Shown here piece by piece: positions 37,301-45,937 of a stretch of 64,000 bases of DNA. A program made the translations under genes and the position numbers. The stretch lies in assembly GCF_000013745.1 (NCBI RefSeq), contig NC_007925.1:3348001-3412000 (forward strand), read 5' to 3'. Position 1 is the stretch's first letter. Every line of letters begins with the position of its first letter. Below the pieces are notes generated by a model that saw only the letters and a program-made list of their open reading frames with translations, searched no databases and was not told where the DNA came from. This DNA is from Rhodopseudomonas_A palustris_F (GTDB taxonomy: Bacteria > Pseudomonadota > Alphaproteobacteria > Rhizobiales > Xanthobacteraceae).

Positions 37301-37853
37301 TGTCGTCGGTGTGTTCGGCCTAGCGCTGGGGGATTACGAGTTGGGCCTGGCGGTACCGGCCGTGGAAACCGGAACGATCAATCGCTCCGCGTCAATCCTG
37401 ATCCAGGCAGGCTTCAACTCGCGGCTCGCTGCCATCAAAATCATTACCGACACCGGCGCCACGTTTACGAGCGGTGCGGAACTGCGAGCTTGGCTTCGCA
37501 CACCCGGCGTCGCAATCTGGTCGGCCGAACCAGATTGGCCGACCGCAGAAACGAGGGCCATGTGGCTCGAATTTATCCGGGAGTTCGCGCCGGCCGACAA
37601 CCGGACTTGGGCGCGGCGAGACTATCTTGGAAACGTCCAGTGGTTCGCCGCACCCGCCCCTCCCGGGACGCCCGTTAACCTCTGTCACCGGAATGGACAG
37701 CCGCTGGTGCTGGCACCCGACGGGCGCGCGATCGGCCTGCTGCAACACCCGCTCAACTCAAATCGGCGTGGTCTCGTGCGAGCGAACGTCTCTCAGAACG
37801 TTGCCCATCTCGATCTGAGCTATCTCGGCCCCGATGACTTGTGGGGAGCCTAG
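34332..37853 (+). CDS. hamB: HamB/AbpB-like superfamily 2 helicase
   Basis: From ATG 34332 the protein has 1173 residues. Helicase motifs: I PTSAGKTR, Ia VTPLRALSAQ, II DEGH, III LSAI, IV near LIYCPERR, V SPTLAQGLNLSATAVVMH, VI NVIGRAGRAY, in about residues 330-720, a Ski2-like arrangement. An all-helical N-terminal region of some 310 residues and a long C-terminal region of about 450 residues surround the motor. It follows the DUF1837 gene with overlap, the signature order of Hachiman and AbpAB. The family translocates on DNA and senses damaged or invading DNA. The gene stops eight bases before the next start. Confidence 0.8.
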   Translation: MPTSPEAIIAAITDAAATGFRGRLIARGQARAMIWRDGVLPPGAPAFSSQLSFDLHSYAYGLLGLGLRLLELDGDPNQARIAFEQAATALEAVMAKGNRAEVDRDFHFVMAAASYHLAHLSARAYSLLAIVAAEENFSPIEQALALLMRRDITELRARVYAFRLDGRGSDATIAALFQQRLAEPAAADAPERDGQDFLFEGLDLALTDSFFGAFAMFLLALDRGERALVDQAIAQLRESLEICAELNLLPQWWVHRVAIHLLSDLWSNTFHEKVPLLPAGGAAPSWPGLRELFIALLARRPRAEVDLWPSQTEAASRAVDQTDNLVVSLPTSAGKTRIAELSILRCLAGGRRVMFVTPLRALSAQTETTLQRTFGPLGKTISALYGSIGVSGFDEDAIRERDIVVATPEKLDFALRNDPSLLDDVGLLVFDEGHMIGPGEREVRYEVQIQRLLRRQDADQRRIVCLSAILPDGDQLEDFSAWLRRDQPGGPIKHDWRPTRLRFGEVTWNSPTARLNLRVGEEKPFVPRFLTGAAPPLFVPPKKLRTRLFPDNQQELSLATAWRLVSDGQTVLIYCPERRSVEPFAKVIVELHSRGALASLLTVNPATLQTAIALGEEWLGPDSDILKCLRLGVALHHGALPTAYRKEVERLLRDGVLKVTISSPTLAQGLNLSATAVVMHSLYRHGEKIKVSEFKNVIGRAGRAYVDVEGLVLYPIFEDAKNRKLNEWIELIEDLGAREMESGLIQLIFSLLKRMHARLGGNLDQLIDYVVNNAAAWTFPEVAGEKPDKRERALNEWERHMATLDTAILSLIGEADVPDDQIETALDNILQSSLWQRRLLRVDDASRAAYRAALLTRSRYIWANSTAATRRGYFLAGLGLEAGHALDAVAAEANDLLVQANAALMVSDHEAAIAAITGIAERVFAFYPFEPDPFPVNWRDILRCWLLGQPLAATVAGQEGEALQFIEGGLVYRLPWAMEALRVRAAANGDVVGVFGLALGDYELGLAVPAVETGTINRSASILIQAGFNSRLAAIKIITDTGATFTSGAELRAWLRTPGVAIWSAEPDWPTAETRAMWLEFIREFAPADNRTWARRDYLGNVQWFAAPAPPGTPVNLCHRNGQPLVLAPDGRAIGLLQHPLNSNRRGLVRANVSQNVAHLDLSYLGPDDLWGA

Positions 37854-37860
37854 AACGCGG

Positions 37861-39039
37861 ATGACGAAGCCGCCCACATATTTCGGCGCATGGGGCAACG
37901 TACCCGTCGATGATGATGTCCGACCGTTCAGCATCCTCAATCCCGAGCGAGATGATACCAACCGCAATAACCGCCGACATCACTTCATCTCGGCCGTCTA
38001 TATGGACGGCTTCGCTGATGAACGGGGCCGGGTGCAGGTCTACCGTTGCGAGGCGCCAGAAGACCCGCACCCGATGAACCCGCGGGCGATCGGGTTCGAG
38101 CGAGACTATTATTCCCAGAAGCTGCCCGAGGGCGGTCAGGAGAACCATCGCTTCGAGGATCTGTGGAACACGATCGAGACCGTGTGGCCTGAGACGGTCC
38201 AGGCACTCGCAGCTCGCCGGCTGTCACCTGCCATTTCCTTCAACGTCTTAGGTATGCAAACGATCATGCGCGCTCGCGTTCCGGCAACGCGCGACCGCCA
38301 TGCTTTGATGCTCGAGGCCAAGCTTCGCGCCGAGCACAAGATCGCCGAAGAGATCGGCGCACTTCCTCCAGAACTTGAGCGCTACGCTGGTCAGTTCGAC
38401 ACGGTGCCCATCGGAATCAACCCGCATGAGACGTTGTTGGCGATGACTGGCGAGTTCAAGGATTTCGGTGATCTCTGCTTCCGACTCGGCTTCGAGGTGC
38501 TCCACAACAAGACAAGCGTGCCCTTCCTCACATCGGACAATCCAGTTTGCAGTTATGATCGACGCCAAGCGCTCCTTACGCGGACGCCTTACGAGCATTC
38601 CGGCGAAGTCGAGCTGATCTTCCCAGTTTCCGCGCGCATGCTCGTGCGCGGCTCCAGCAAACGCGGGCCGGTGAACATGATCTCGCGGCACCGCGACGTC
38701 TTCGACAGTCGAAAAGTGCGGCAACTCAATCGGACGATCTCGCAGTTTTCCTATCGAATGGCCATCGGCCAAGATCGGTCGAGCGACGATCTGGTACGCG
38801 CCCATGCCGCGCTCGTGCCCACCATCACCACCGAAGTGCGCCGGCGCGAAAAGGAGATCCAGATCATCTGCCGGAATGTCTTTGGCCCTCGGCCGGTGCT
38901 ATCGCAATATATCGATACGCCTGAAAAGGCCGCACGCGTTGAGGCCGAAATGGCTGCCGCCTCGAGCCAAACAGACCAGTTTCCCGCTGATGGTGCAGGT
39001 GTTGCAGCGGCGAGAAGCGAGTTCAGTCAAGATACATGA
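37861..39039 (+). CDS. DUF4238-like protein, fourth gene of the defence operon
   Basis: The 392 residues begin at ATG 37861, with GGGGAG about 12 bases upstream; another ATG at 37834 lies in the same frame. Near residue 40 it has NRRHHFISAVYMDGF followed by QVYR, and further on FLTSDNPVCSYD, the two conserved blocks of the DUF4238 family (N-terminal HH and a late SDNPV). Its function is unknown; family members are often found in mobile islands. The close spacing after the helicase gene suggests co-expression with the nuclease-helicase pair, possibly as an accessory or second effector. Confidence 0.65.
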   Translation: MTKPPTYFGAWGNVPVDDDVRPFSILNPERDDTNRNNRRHHFISAVYMDGFADERGRVQVYRCEAPEDPHPMNPRAIGFERDYYSQKLPEGGQENHRFEDLWNTIETVWPETVQALAARRLSPAISFNVLGMQTIMRARVPATRDRHALMLEAKLRAEHKIAEEIGALPPELERYAGQFDTVPIGINPHETLLAMTGEFKDFGDLCFRLGFEVLHNKTSVPFLTSDNPVCSYDRRQALLTRTPYEHSGEVELIFPVSARMLVRGSSKRGPVNMISRHRDVFDSRKVRQLNRTISQFSYRMAIGQDRSSDDLVRAHAALVPTITTEVRRREKEIQIICRNVFGPRPVLSQYIDTPEKAARVEAEMAAASSQTDQFPADGAGVAAARSEFSQDT

Positions 39040-39187
39040 GCTCGGAGTGTGGCATCTAATATCCGAGGATTTGGATCACCTGACTTGCTCCGAAAGATGA
39101 GGTTACGGCGATACACTGCGACTTTCCGAAGACGGCAATTCGGCTGGCTGACGCAGCCCCCAGCGGAGAGATCCAGTACAAGCGGGC

Positions 39188-39403
39188 TCAGTAACGAGGG
39201 GGGCGTCGCGCCTTTGCAAATCCCCGGTCCGTTGCCATGAACCGCTCCAGCATGGGGACGATCAGGCGAACGGGATCGGCGGCGGCTTGGCCCGCCTCGC
39301 GGGCGAGGATTTCCGCATAGGCGGTCAGGTCGCGATGTAGGCTGGCGGGAAGCTCCAGCGTAACCTTCACCGGCTTGTCGTCGGCGATCAGGCCGAGTTT
39401 CAG
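39188..39403 (-). pseudogene. DUF2274 protein, 5' end removed by IS21
   Basis: The minus strand reads LKLGLIADDKPVKVTLEL, then LHRDLTAYAEILAREAG and MLERFMATDRGFAKARR before a stop. This is the DUF2274 family, a small protein encoded just downstream of trbI in Tn4371-like conjugative elements. The IS21 element begins exactly at the L-K-L start, so only the first few codons are gone, but no trb gene remains on the far side. The piece is thus a fossil of a conjugation operon. Confidence 0.75.
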
Positions 39404-39511
39404 TGTTATTCGGCGTGCAATTTTGACCCCCTGAGCCGGGGGATCGGCGTTCAAAATTGACCCCCTCCACTCCAAGCTACCCGCTTTTGGCTCGAAGCGG
39501 GTGGTGGGGGA

Positions 39512-41011
39512 ATGCTGACAGTGGAGACGGTGGCTCGGATTCGGCGTGAGCATTTTCTCAAGGGCAAGACGATCAAGGAGATCGCCCGGGATCTGAGGGT
39601 GTCGCGGAACACGGTCCGCAAGGTGCTGCGGTCCGGTGAGACGTCATTCGAGTATGGGCGCGAGGTTCAACCGCGACGGAAGCTTGGCCGATGGACGGCT
39701 GAGCTCGATGCACTGCTTGCAAGCAACGCTGCGAAGGCCGCCCGCGAGCAATTGACGCTGATCCGGATCTTCGAAGAGCTGCGTGGGCGAGGCTATGACG
39801 GCGGCTACGATGCTGTGCGTCGCTACGCCCGCCACTGGGCCAAAGAGCGAGGCCAGGCGACGGCCGCGGCCTATGTGCCGCTGAGCTTTGCGCCGGGAGA
39901 AGCCTACCAGTTCGACTGGAGCCACGAAGTCGTGCTGCTCGGCGGGGTGACGGTGATCGTCAAGGTCGCCCATGTCCGGCTCTGTCACAGCCGCATGCTG
40001 TTGGTGCGCGCTTATCCGCGCGAGACGCAGGAGATGGTGTTTGACGCCCATGACCGGGCGTTCGCACTGTTCAAGGGGACCTGCGGGCGCGGCATCTACG
40101 ACAACATGAAGACGGCGGTTGAGACGATCTTCGTCGGCAAGGCCCGTCTTTACAATCGCCGCTTCATGCAGATGTGCAGCCACTATCTGGTTGAGCCGGT
40201 CGCCTGCACACCGGCGTCGGGCTGGGAGAAGGGCCAGGTCGAGAACCAGGTCGGCCTGGTGCGCGAGCGGTTCTTTACGCCGCGGCTGCGGTTCAAGAGC
40301 TATGACGAGATGAACGCCTGGCTCACCGACAAATGCATCGCCTACGCCAAGGCGCATCGCCATCCGGAGTTGACCGAGCAAACGATCTGGGAGGTATTTG
40401 AAGCCGAGCGGCCGAAGCTCGTCCCCTATGCCGGCCGGTTCGATGGATTCCATGCGGTGCCGGCATCGGTCTCCAAGACCTGCCTGGTGCGCTTCGACAA
40501 CAACAAATACTCTGTGGCGGCGAGCGCCGTCGGGCGTCCGGTCGAGGTTCATGCCTATGCCGACCGTATCGTCATCCGACAGGACGGCCGCATCGTGGCC
40601 GAGCATCCTCGCTGCTTCGGCCGCGGCGAGACCAGTTACGATCCCTGGCATTACGTGCCGGTGCTGGCGCGCAAGCCCGGGGCCTTGCGCAACGGTGCGC
40701 CGTTCAAGGACTGGGTGCTGCCGGCCGCGATGGAGCGAGTGCGGCGCAAGCTCGCCGGCGTCGTCGATGGCAATCGGCAGATGGTCGACATCCTCAATGC
40801 GGTGCTAACCGACGGGCTGCCGGCGGTTGATGCCGCCTGCGCCGAAGCTGTCGATCACGGCGTTCATTCCGCCGACGCCATCCTCAACATCCTGGCGCGC
40901 CAGCGCGATCCCACGCCGCCGGCCAACATCCTTACGCCCGCCGCGCTGACATTGCGCCACGCGCCGCTCGCCGATTGTGCCCGTTACGACAACCTGAGGA
41001 GAACCGTCTGA
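39512..41011 (+). CDS. istA: IS21 transposase IstA (copy 2)
   Basis: 499 residues, identical in translation to the copy at 23748-25247, with the same helix-turn-helix, DDE core and C-terminal domain. No damage is visible. The start codon lies about 108 bases inside the element, after its terminal repeats. Confidence 0.93.
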   Translation: MLTVETVARIRREHFLKGKTIKEIARDLRVSRNTVRKVLRSGETSFEYGREVQPRRKLGRWTAELDALLASNAAKAAREQLTLIRIFEELRGRGYDGGYDAVRRYARHWAKERGQATAAAYVPLSFAPGEAYQFDWSHEVVLLGGVTVIVKVAHVRLCHSRMLLVRAYPRETQEMVFDAHDRAFALFKGTCGRGIYDNMKTAVETIFVGKARLYNRRFMQMCSHYLVEPVACTPASGWEKGQVENQVGLVRERFFTPRLRFKSYDEMNAWLTDKCIAYAKAHRHPELTEQTIWEVFEAERPKLVPYAGRFDGFHAVPASVSKTCLVRFDNNKYSVAASAVGRPVEVHAYADRIVIRQDGRIVAEHPRCFGRGETSYDPWHYVPVLARKPGALRNGAPFKDWVLPAAMERVRRKLAGVVDGNRQMVDILNAVLTDGLPAVDAACAEAVDHGVHSADAILNILARQRDPTPPANILTPAALTLRHAPLADCARYDNLRRTV

Positions 41012-41874
41012 TGGAACGTACTCAACTCTTCGACCTGATGGGCGAGCTCAAGCTTTACGGCATGAAGGCCGCCTACGACGAGATCATGACCACGGCAATC
41101 AAGCGGCAACACGAACCCCAGCGCATCGTTGGCGATCTGCTCAGTGCCGAGATCAACGAGAAGCAGGCGCGCTCGATCAAATACCAACTTACCATCGCCA
41201 AGCTGCCGCTTGCCAAAGACATCGACGGCTTCCTGTTCGACGGCACCCCGATCAACCAGACCCTGGTCAACGACCTGGCCGGCGGCGGCTTCATTGCCCA
41301 GCAACGCAACATCGTGCTGATCGGCGGCACCGGCACCGGCAAAACCCATCTGGCCATTGCCATTGCCCGCAGTTGCATCCGCTCCGGCGCCCGCGGCCGG
41401 TTTTACAACGTCGTCGATCTCGTCAATCGACTCGAGGCCGAGACCCGTAACGGCAGGCAGGGCCAGATCGCAGAGCATCTCACCCGGATGGATCTCATCG
41501 TGCTCGACGAACTCGGCTACCTGCCGTTCGCCCAATCCGGCGGCCAACTCCTGTTCCACCTCGTCAGCCGGCTCTACGAACGGACCTCGATCATCGTCAC
41601 CACCAACCTGGCATTCGGTGAATGGCCGAGCGTGTTCGGCGACGCCAAGATGACGACTGCGCTGCTCGACCGCCTGACCCATCACTGCGACATCGTTGAG
41701 ACCGGTAACGACAGTTGGCGATTCAAAAACCGCGACGACGACCAAATCGCCCGCGCTCGCCTCGTCTCCGCAACCCCGACCAGCTCCGACGAGGCGAGCG
41801 CTACCGCCCAGACCCGTCGCCCAAGGGGGTCAAAATTGGACGCCGATGCGGGGTCAAATTTGAACGCCGATTGA
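41011..41874 (+). CDS. istB: IS21 helper ATPase IstB (copy 2)
   Basis: 287 residues, identical in translation to the other copy, starting in the ATGA overlap with istA. Walker A GGTGTGKTH and Walker B LIVLDELGY are intact. The stop codon again lies within the terminal repeat. Confidence 0.93.
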   Translation: MERTQLFDLMGELKLYGMKAAYDEIMTTAIKRQHEPQRIVGDLLSAEINEKQARSIKYQLTIAKLPLAKDIDGFLFDGTPINQTLVNDLAGGGFIAQQRNIVLIGGTGTGKTHLAIAIARSCIRSGARGRFYNVVDLVNRLEAETRNGRQGQIAEHLTRMDLIVLDELGYLPFAQSGGQLLFHLVSRLYERTSIIVTTNLAFGEWPSVFGDAKMTTALLDRLTHHCDIVETGNDSWRFKNRDDDQIARARLVSATPTSSDEASATAQTRRPRGSKLDADAGSNLNAD

Positions 41875-42036
41875 CATTCCGGAGCGTCGATGTCGCGCGC
41901 GGTAAGCTCGTCATTCATGTCCTTGGAAGTCCTCGCTGATGAGAAGATAAGTTCTGCGCCCTCGGATTATCCCCGCCGGCCTCGCGGCCCGTTTCGCAGG
42001 AACGACTTCGCGGTGCGCGTCATCGATGTGGCGCGA

Positions 42037-42944
42037 TCATGCCATGCGCGCTTTGTGCTCGTCGACTGCGACCCCCGCCTCGATCAACTCCTTGACCAGA
42101 CGTCTCCTCCATCCGCCGTATTCGTCGAAGTTCTCCCAGACCATCCCGATGATGTCCGAAGGCAGCTCCACATGACCGCGCTTCAGCGCGCAGACGTGTG
42201 ACCGGCCGAGCCTACCGATAAAGTAGCCCCACTCGAGTATGACGTTCTGGCGGGCGCGCCATCACCCCCCTGGGGGCTGTAGTCATCGGGCGAAAGCAGG
42301 ACGACGGCGTAGCCGACATCAGCATTTCGTTCGAACTTTTCAATGATCGTTTTCCCGGCATTCACTTGGTCAGCCAGAATGACTGGCTCCAGACCGATGG
42401 CCATCAGAAAGTTGGAAACGGAGAGCTTCATGTTGTCGTCGTGGCCGTGCACAATGAAGACTCGCTTCGAACGCTCTAGTTGGGCCTCTGGCGCCCATAG
42501 AGACTGCTGGCTTTTCATCGGCGCCGCTGGTCTTCTTTCTACGAAACCGTCGCGCATGCTGATGACATCCTCGCCGGACTCGGTCACGTCATTGAGGCTG
42601 CCATCGCGCGACGACGCGAGTTTGAAGGCCTCGCGTTCCCTCTCGCCGATATTCACCTGTATGCCGCTTCGATAGTGCTCGCCTGCTCGCGCGACGATGG
42701 CTGTTTGCAGTGGGATGCCTTCGGGGGTGCGGACCTCGGGATTTTGCAATGCGTAAGTGGCCAGGGACGTTGCCCGCGCCAACAGCCCTGAACCCAATCC
42801 GGCGTCTGTATGCTGAAGATCGTACTCCAGACGAAGGGCTTCGAAGCCCGAGTGACCTTCGGCCTTCAACATGTTGGCTGCAGCGATCACGGTTGCACGG
42901 GAGGGGAACGGCGGAAGCCTCTTGACTTGGACCTGGTCGACCAC
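42037..42944 (-). pseudogene. TIR-like nucleotide-binding effector, frameshifted near its C-terminus
   Basis: GTG 42944 with AGGAGGG six bases upstream starts a frame whose second half reads RVFIVHGHDDNMK, then EKFERNADVGYAVVLLSPDD: the N-terminal part of the predicted TIR-like nucleotide-binding domain (as in CAP12-like proteins). At about 42262-42275 (CCCCAGGGGGG on the minus strand) the frame breaks; the proper continuation, ARQNVILEWGYFIGRLGRS and a further 50 residues, is found in another frame and ends at TGA 42037. Rejoined, about 300 residues, normal for the family. It may be a pseudogene, a sequencing error or a slip site. The family is known from abortive-infection NADase effectors. 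Confidence 0.75.
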
Positions 42945-43287
42945 AATGCCCTCCTACGTGTCATAAATGACATATTCACACAGCACTGGTAGTTTGACCA
43001 AGCAACGCCGCAACAAGTCCTGCCTAGGCGAAAGTTTACGGACGTCCGCTTTCAGCGCTCATTCCCTACAAGCCGCCGGTCCGCTCGCGGCCCCATCCCG
43101 GACGTAACAGTCTAGCTTAGGAAATGCCAAAAAAGTCGGGCACTTCGAACTTTGCCTGTAGAGTGACAATTACGATGGCCGGTCGGCGACAACTAGGATG
43201 GCCGGTTTTGGCGGTCGCCTCTGAAGCGATTTGAGGGTGCAAGGAGTTGAGCAACGACGCAAGATCTAATTGGCGCGATTGCGACGA

Positions 43288-44121
43288 TTAGATCGTTTTG
43301 GTTACAGGCTTTTGCTTTGAGTTTTCCGAGGCCTTCCGATCGGTCATTCGCGTGACTGCGGCCTTGCGACGATAACTGTCGGTGTTCATTTCCAGAATGA
43401 CGGCGTGGTGCACGAGGCGGTCGATGGCGGCCACGGTCATTGCCTTGTCGGGGAAGATTTCCTCCCAGCCCCCGAATGGCTGATTAGCTGTAATGAGCAA
43501 GCTGCGACGCTCGTAACGGGCGGAGATGAGTTCGAAGAGCACGCTGGTTTCGGCCTGATCCTTGCGGACGTAAGAGAGGTCATCGAGGATGAGCAGGTCG
43601 TATTTGTCGAGCTTTTCCATGACGTTTTGCAGCGTTAGATCGCGGCGAGCGGCCTGAAGTCGTTGCACCATGTCGGTCGTGCGGGTGAACAGAACACGAT
43701 AGCCGTTTTCGATGAGAGCCTGGCCGAGAGCTGCGCCGAGATGCGACTTGCCAACGCCTGGCGGGCCAAAGGCCAATAGATTGGCGCCTTTGTCGAGCCA
43801 AGAACCGCCGGCCGCGAGCGCGGTGATCTGGCTCTTGTTGATCATCGGGACGGCGGCGAAGTCGAAGGTGGCGAAGCTCTTCCCCGCCGGCAGGTGAGCG
43901 TCCTGCATGTTGCGCTGGATTCGACGTTGATAGCGTTCGGCAAGCTCGTGCTCGAGCAAGGCCGCAAGATAGCGAGCGGCCGGCCAGCCTTCGCGGTCTG
44001 AACGCTCGGCGAGGTCCGCCCACATTTGGCCGATGGTCGGCAGCCGCAGGGAGGTCAGCAGCATCGGCAGGCGAGCGAGATCGACCGTGATGGGCGCTGG
44101 TGTGTTGTCGCGCGTCAGCAT
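43288..44121 (-). CDS. istB: IS21-family IstB-like ATPase (second element)
   Basis: 277 residues from ATG 44121, which overlaps the istA stop in ATGCTGA. Walker A reads GPPGVGKSH and Walker B LLILDDLSYV; the C-terminus has RLVHHAVILEMNTDSYR, typical of IstB. It differs clearly in sequence from the other IstB in the window, so this is a separate element type. A longer upstream frame lies inside istA and is a shadow. Confidence 0.92.
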   Translation of the reverse strand: MLTRDNTPAPITVDLARLPMLLTSLRLPTIGQMWADLAERSDREGWPAARYLAALLEHELAERYQRRIQRNMQDAHLPAGKSFATFDFAAVPMINKSQITALAAGGSWLDKGANLLAFGPPGVGKSHLGAALGQALIENGYRVLFTRTTDMVQRLQAARRDLTLQNVMEKLDKYDLLILDDLSYVRKDQAETSVLFELISARYERRSLLITANQPFGGWEEIFPDKAMTVAAIDRLVHHAVILEMNTDSYRRKAAVTRMTDRKASENSKQKPVTKTI

Positions 44122-45650
44122 GACGACACCTCGCCGTGGACGCTGGACAGCAGCACGTCGTAGATCAACGCGGCCGGCATCGTGACGGCCACCGTGGGCA
44201 ATGCCGCCCCGCCGTTTTGAGCCGCGGCATCGCGGCTGAACACAGCCCGCAGGGCGTTGGGATCCGGCAGGTGGCCGAGATCGAGCACGCTGTCGATATG
44301 CGCGGCGAGTTCTGCTTCGCAACCGCTGCAATAGGCGATGTCGAGCAACGCCACCATGGTGCGACAAGCCCGGTCGATCGGGCCTCGCTCGACCAGCGTG
44401 TCCCAGGCCCGGCGGAACGCCGGCCGCGGGAACAGCGCGTCACGCCATACCAGGTTGCGCAAGGCCTGGGGTTTGCGCCGAAGGCTCGGCAGCACGTGCC
44501 GGTAGTCGGCGACGTGTCCGCGTTGGGCCCCCCGCGGCACCCGGCCGCGCGGCAGCACGAGCACCTGCGTCGAGCCGAGGAAGCAGTCGAGCCGATCGTC
44601 GTAGAGGTGCACCTTGAGGCGATGGCCGATCAAACGCGACGGCACCGTGTAGAACACCTTGCGCAGACAGAACATGCTGGAGGACGTGACCACCACGGCA
44701 GCCTCGCTGAAGTCCGTGGTGCGGCGCGGCGGCAGCGCCCGCAGGGCGGCGCGGTCGGCTGCGAAGGCCTGGTCGCGGGCGGCATTGCGTTGGCCGACGA
44801 TGTCGTCGGTGAATGCCTGATAGGCCACCCGAGTATCGAAGTCACGGCTACCGCGCAGCGTCAGCGCCTGATCGAGCGCCTTCTTGAGGTGGCGATTCGG
44901 GCTTTCGATCGAGCCGTTCTCATGACTGACACCGCGATTGTTGCGGGTCGCCGCCATGCCGTAATGGTCACAAAGTTCACGATAGGCGCGCGTGAAGTCC
45001 TCCTCCTCCGAGAGGTTCTTGAACGCAGCCGAGAGGCTGTCGGTGCGATGCTCGCGCGGGGCCCCCCCGAGCAGCCAGAGCGCGTTCTGGAGCCCCTCGG
45101 CAAGCGCCGAGAAGCTTTCCCCGCCCTCGACCACGCGGGCGTACTCCCACTGCGAATGGGCCAGCGCGAAGTGATAGAAGCGATGCGGAAAGGCGAGCCC
45201 AACCATCGTCACACCAAGCTCGCCCGCATCGGTGAAGTCGGAAAGGCCCTGCGCACCGGGCGGATGCTCCTGACGGAAGATGACGTCGCGCTCGGGGCCG
45301 GCGAGTGCGCTCCACCGCCGCATGTGGCGCTGCAGGGTTCGCAAATGGCTGTCGGGAAAGCGGCCGGGATGACGCCGCTGCAGCTCGCGCAAAATGGTGA
45401 TGGCCTGCAGCGACGGCATCGATTGCAGCAGCGGCACGATATCGGCTTCCCAAACGCCGTCGAACGGGTTGGGACGGGTCCGATAACCTCGGGGTGTCTT
45501 GCGCTGCGATGGCAAGGTTGGATCGCGATCGATCCGACGAGCCGAGCGTTCGCTGATTCCCGCTTTGGCGGCGGCAGTGTGCTGAGGATGGGTTCGACGA
45601 TGGTCCATGTACGTTCTCACCTGGTGGTCGTTGAGGTGGCTGCCTGGCAC
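44115..45650 (-). CDS. istA: IS21-family IstA-like transposase (second element)
   Basis: 511 residues with an N-terminal helix-turn-helix (AAAKAGISERSARRIDRDP), then an rve DDE core: LSDFTDAGELGV, EHRTDSLSAAF and NGSIESPNRHLKKAL supply the three acidic residues. No frameshift is visible. The start is ATG or a near codon at 45650, inside the right terminal region of the element. Confidence 0.92.
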   Translation of the reverse strand: MPGSHLNDHQVRTYMDHRRTHPQHTAAAKAGISERSARRIDRDPTLPSQRKTPRGYRTRPNPFDGVWEADIVPLLQSMPSLQAITILRELQRRHPGRFPDSHLRTLQRHMRRWSALAGPERDVIFRQEHPPGAQGLSDFTDAGELGVTMVGLAFPHRFYHFALAHSQWEYARVVEGGESFSALAEGLQNALWLLGGAPREHRTDSLSAAFKNLSEEEDFTRAYRELCDHYGMAATRNNRGVSHENGSIESPNRHLKKALDQALTLRGSRDFDTRVAYQAFTDDIVGQRNAARDQAFAADRAALRALPPRRTTDFSEAAVVVTSSSMFCLRKVFYTVPSRLIGHRLKVHLYDDRLDCFLGSTQVLVLPRGRVPRGAQRGHVADYRHVLPSLRRKPQALRNLVWRDALFPRPAFRRAWDTLVERGPIDRACRTMVALLDIAYCSGCEAELAAHIDSVLDLGHLPDPNALRAVFSRDAAAQNGGAALPTVAVTMPAALIYDVLLSSVHGEVSSC

Positions 45651-45937
45651 GAACGGCCCTTTCCATTGAGGAAAGAACCGCTTGCACCACCTCAGAAACG
45701 ACCGCCAGTGACGTCAAATGACCCCACAAAACGGCGCAGCCGGTGTGGCCGGACTCTGGTCGGGCTACGCCCTCCCGCCGTCCGGCCACACCGGCCAAGC
45801 TAGTTGTCGTCCGCCGGCCAAGATAATTGTCGTCACACACTTTGCCCGATTCTCAATTGCTGCCCGCACTCTCCGCCGGACGGAAATTGAATACCGCCTA
45901 GCCACATGGCTTACGGATGGACCGCGTCCGCTCTCCG

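Larger units (their letters stand above)
39404..41876 (+). mobile_element. IS21-family insertion sequence, copy 2 (2473 bp, inverted relative to copy 1)
   Basis: Same length, same ends (TGTTATTCGGCG left, CGCCGATTGACA right) and identical istA and istB translations as the element at 22883-25355, but opposite orientation. Unlike copy 1 it has no target duplication: left flank GTTTCAG, right flank TTCCGGA. This points to a deletion or recombination at one side after insertion, in keeping with the loss of the trb genes next to it. Confidence 0.93.
43157..45839 (-). mobile_element. Second, unrelated IS21-family insertion sequence (2683 bp)
   Basis: The ends read TGTAGAGTGACAATTACG and, inverted, TGTGTGACGACAATTATC, each followed by two GACAACTA/TGGCCGG repeat units. 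A 7-base direct repeat CTTTGCC flanks it (43150-43156 and 45840-45846). It carries istA- and istB-like genes of a different subgroup from the 2473-bp element. Confidence 0.9.
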
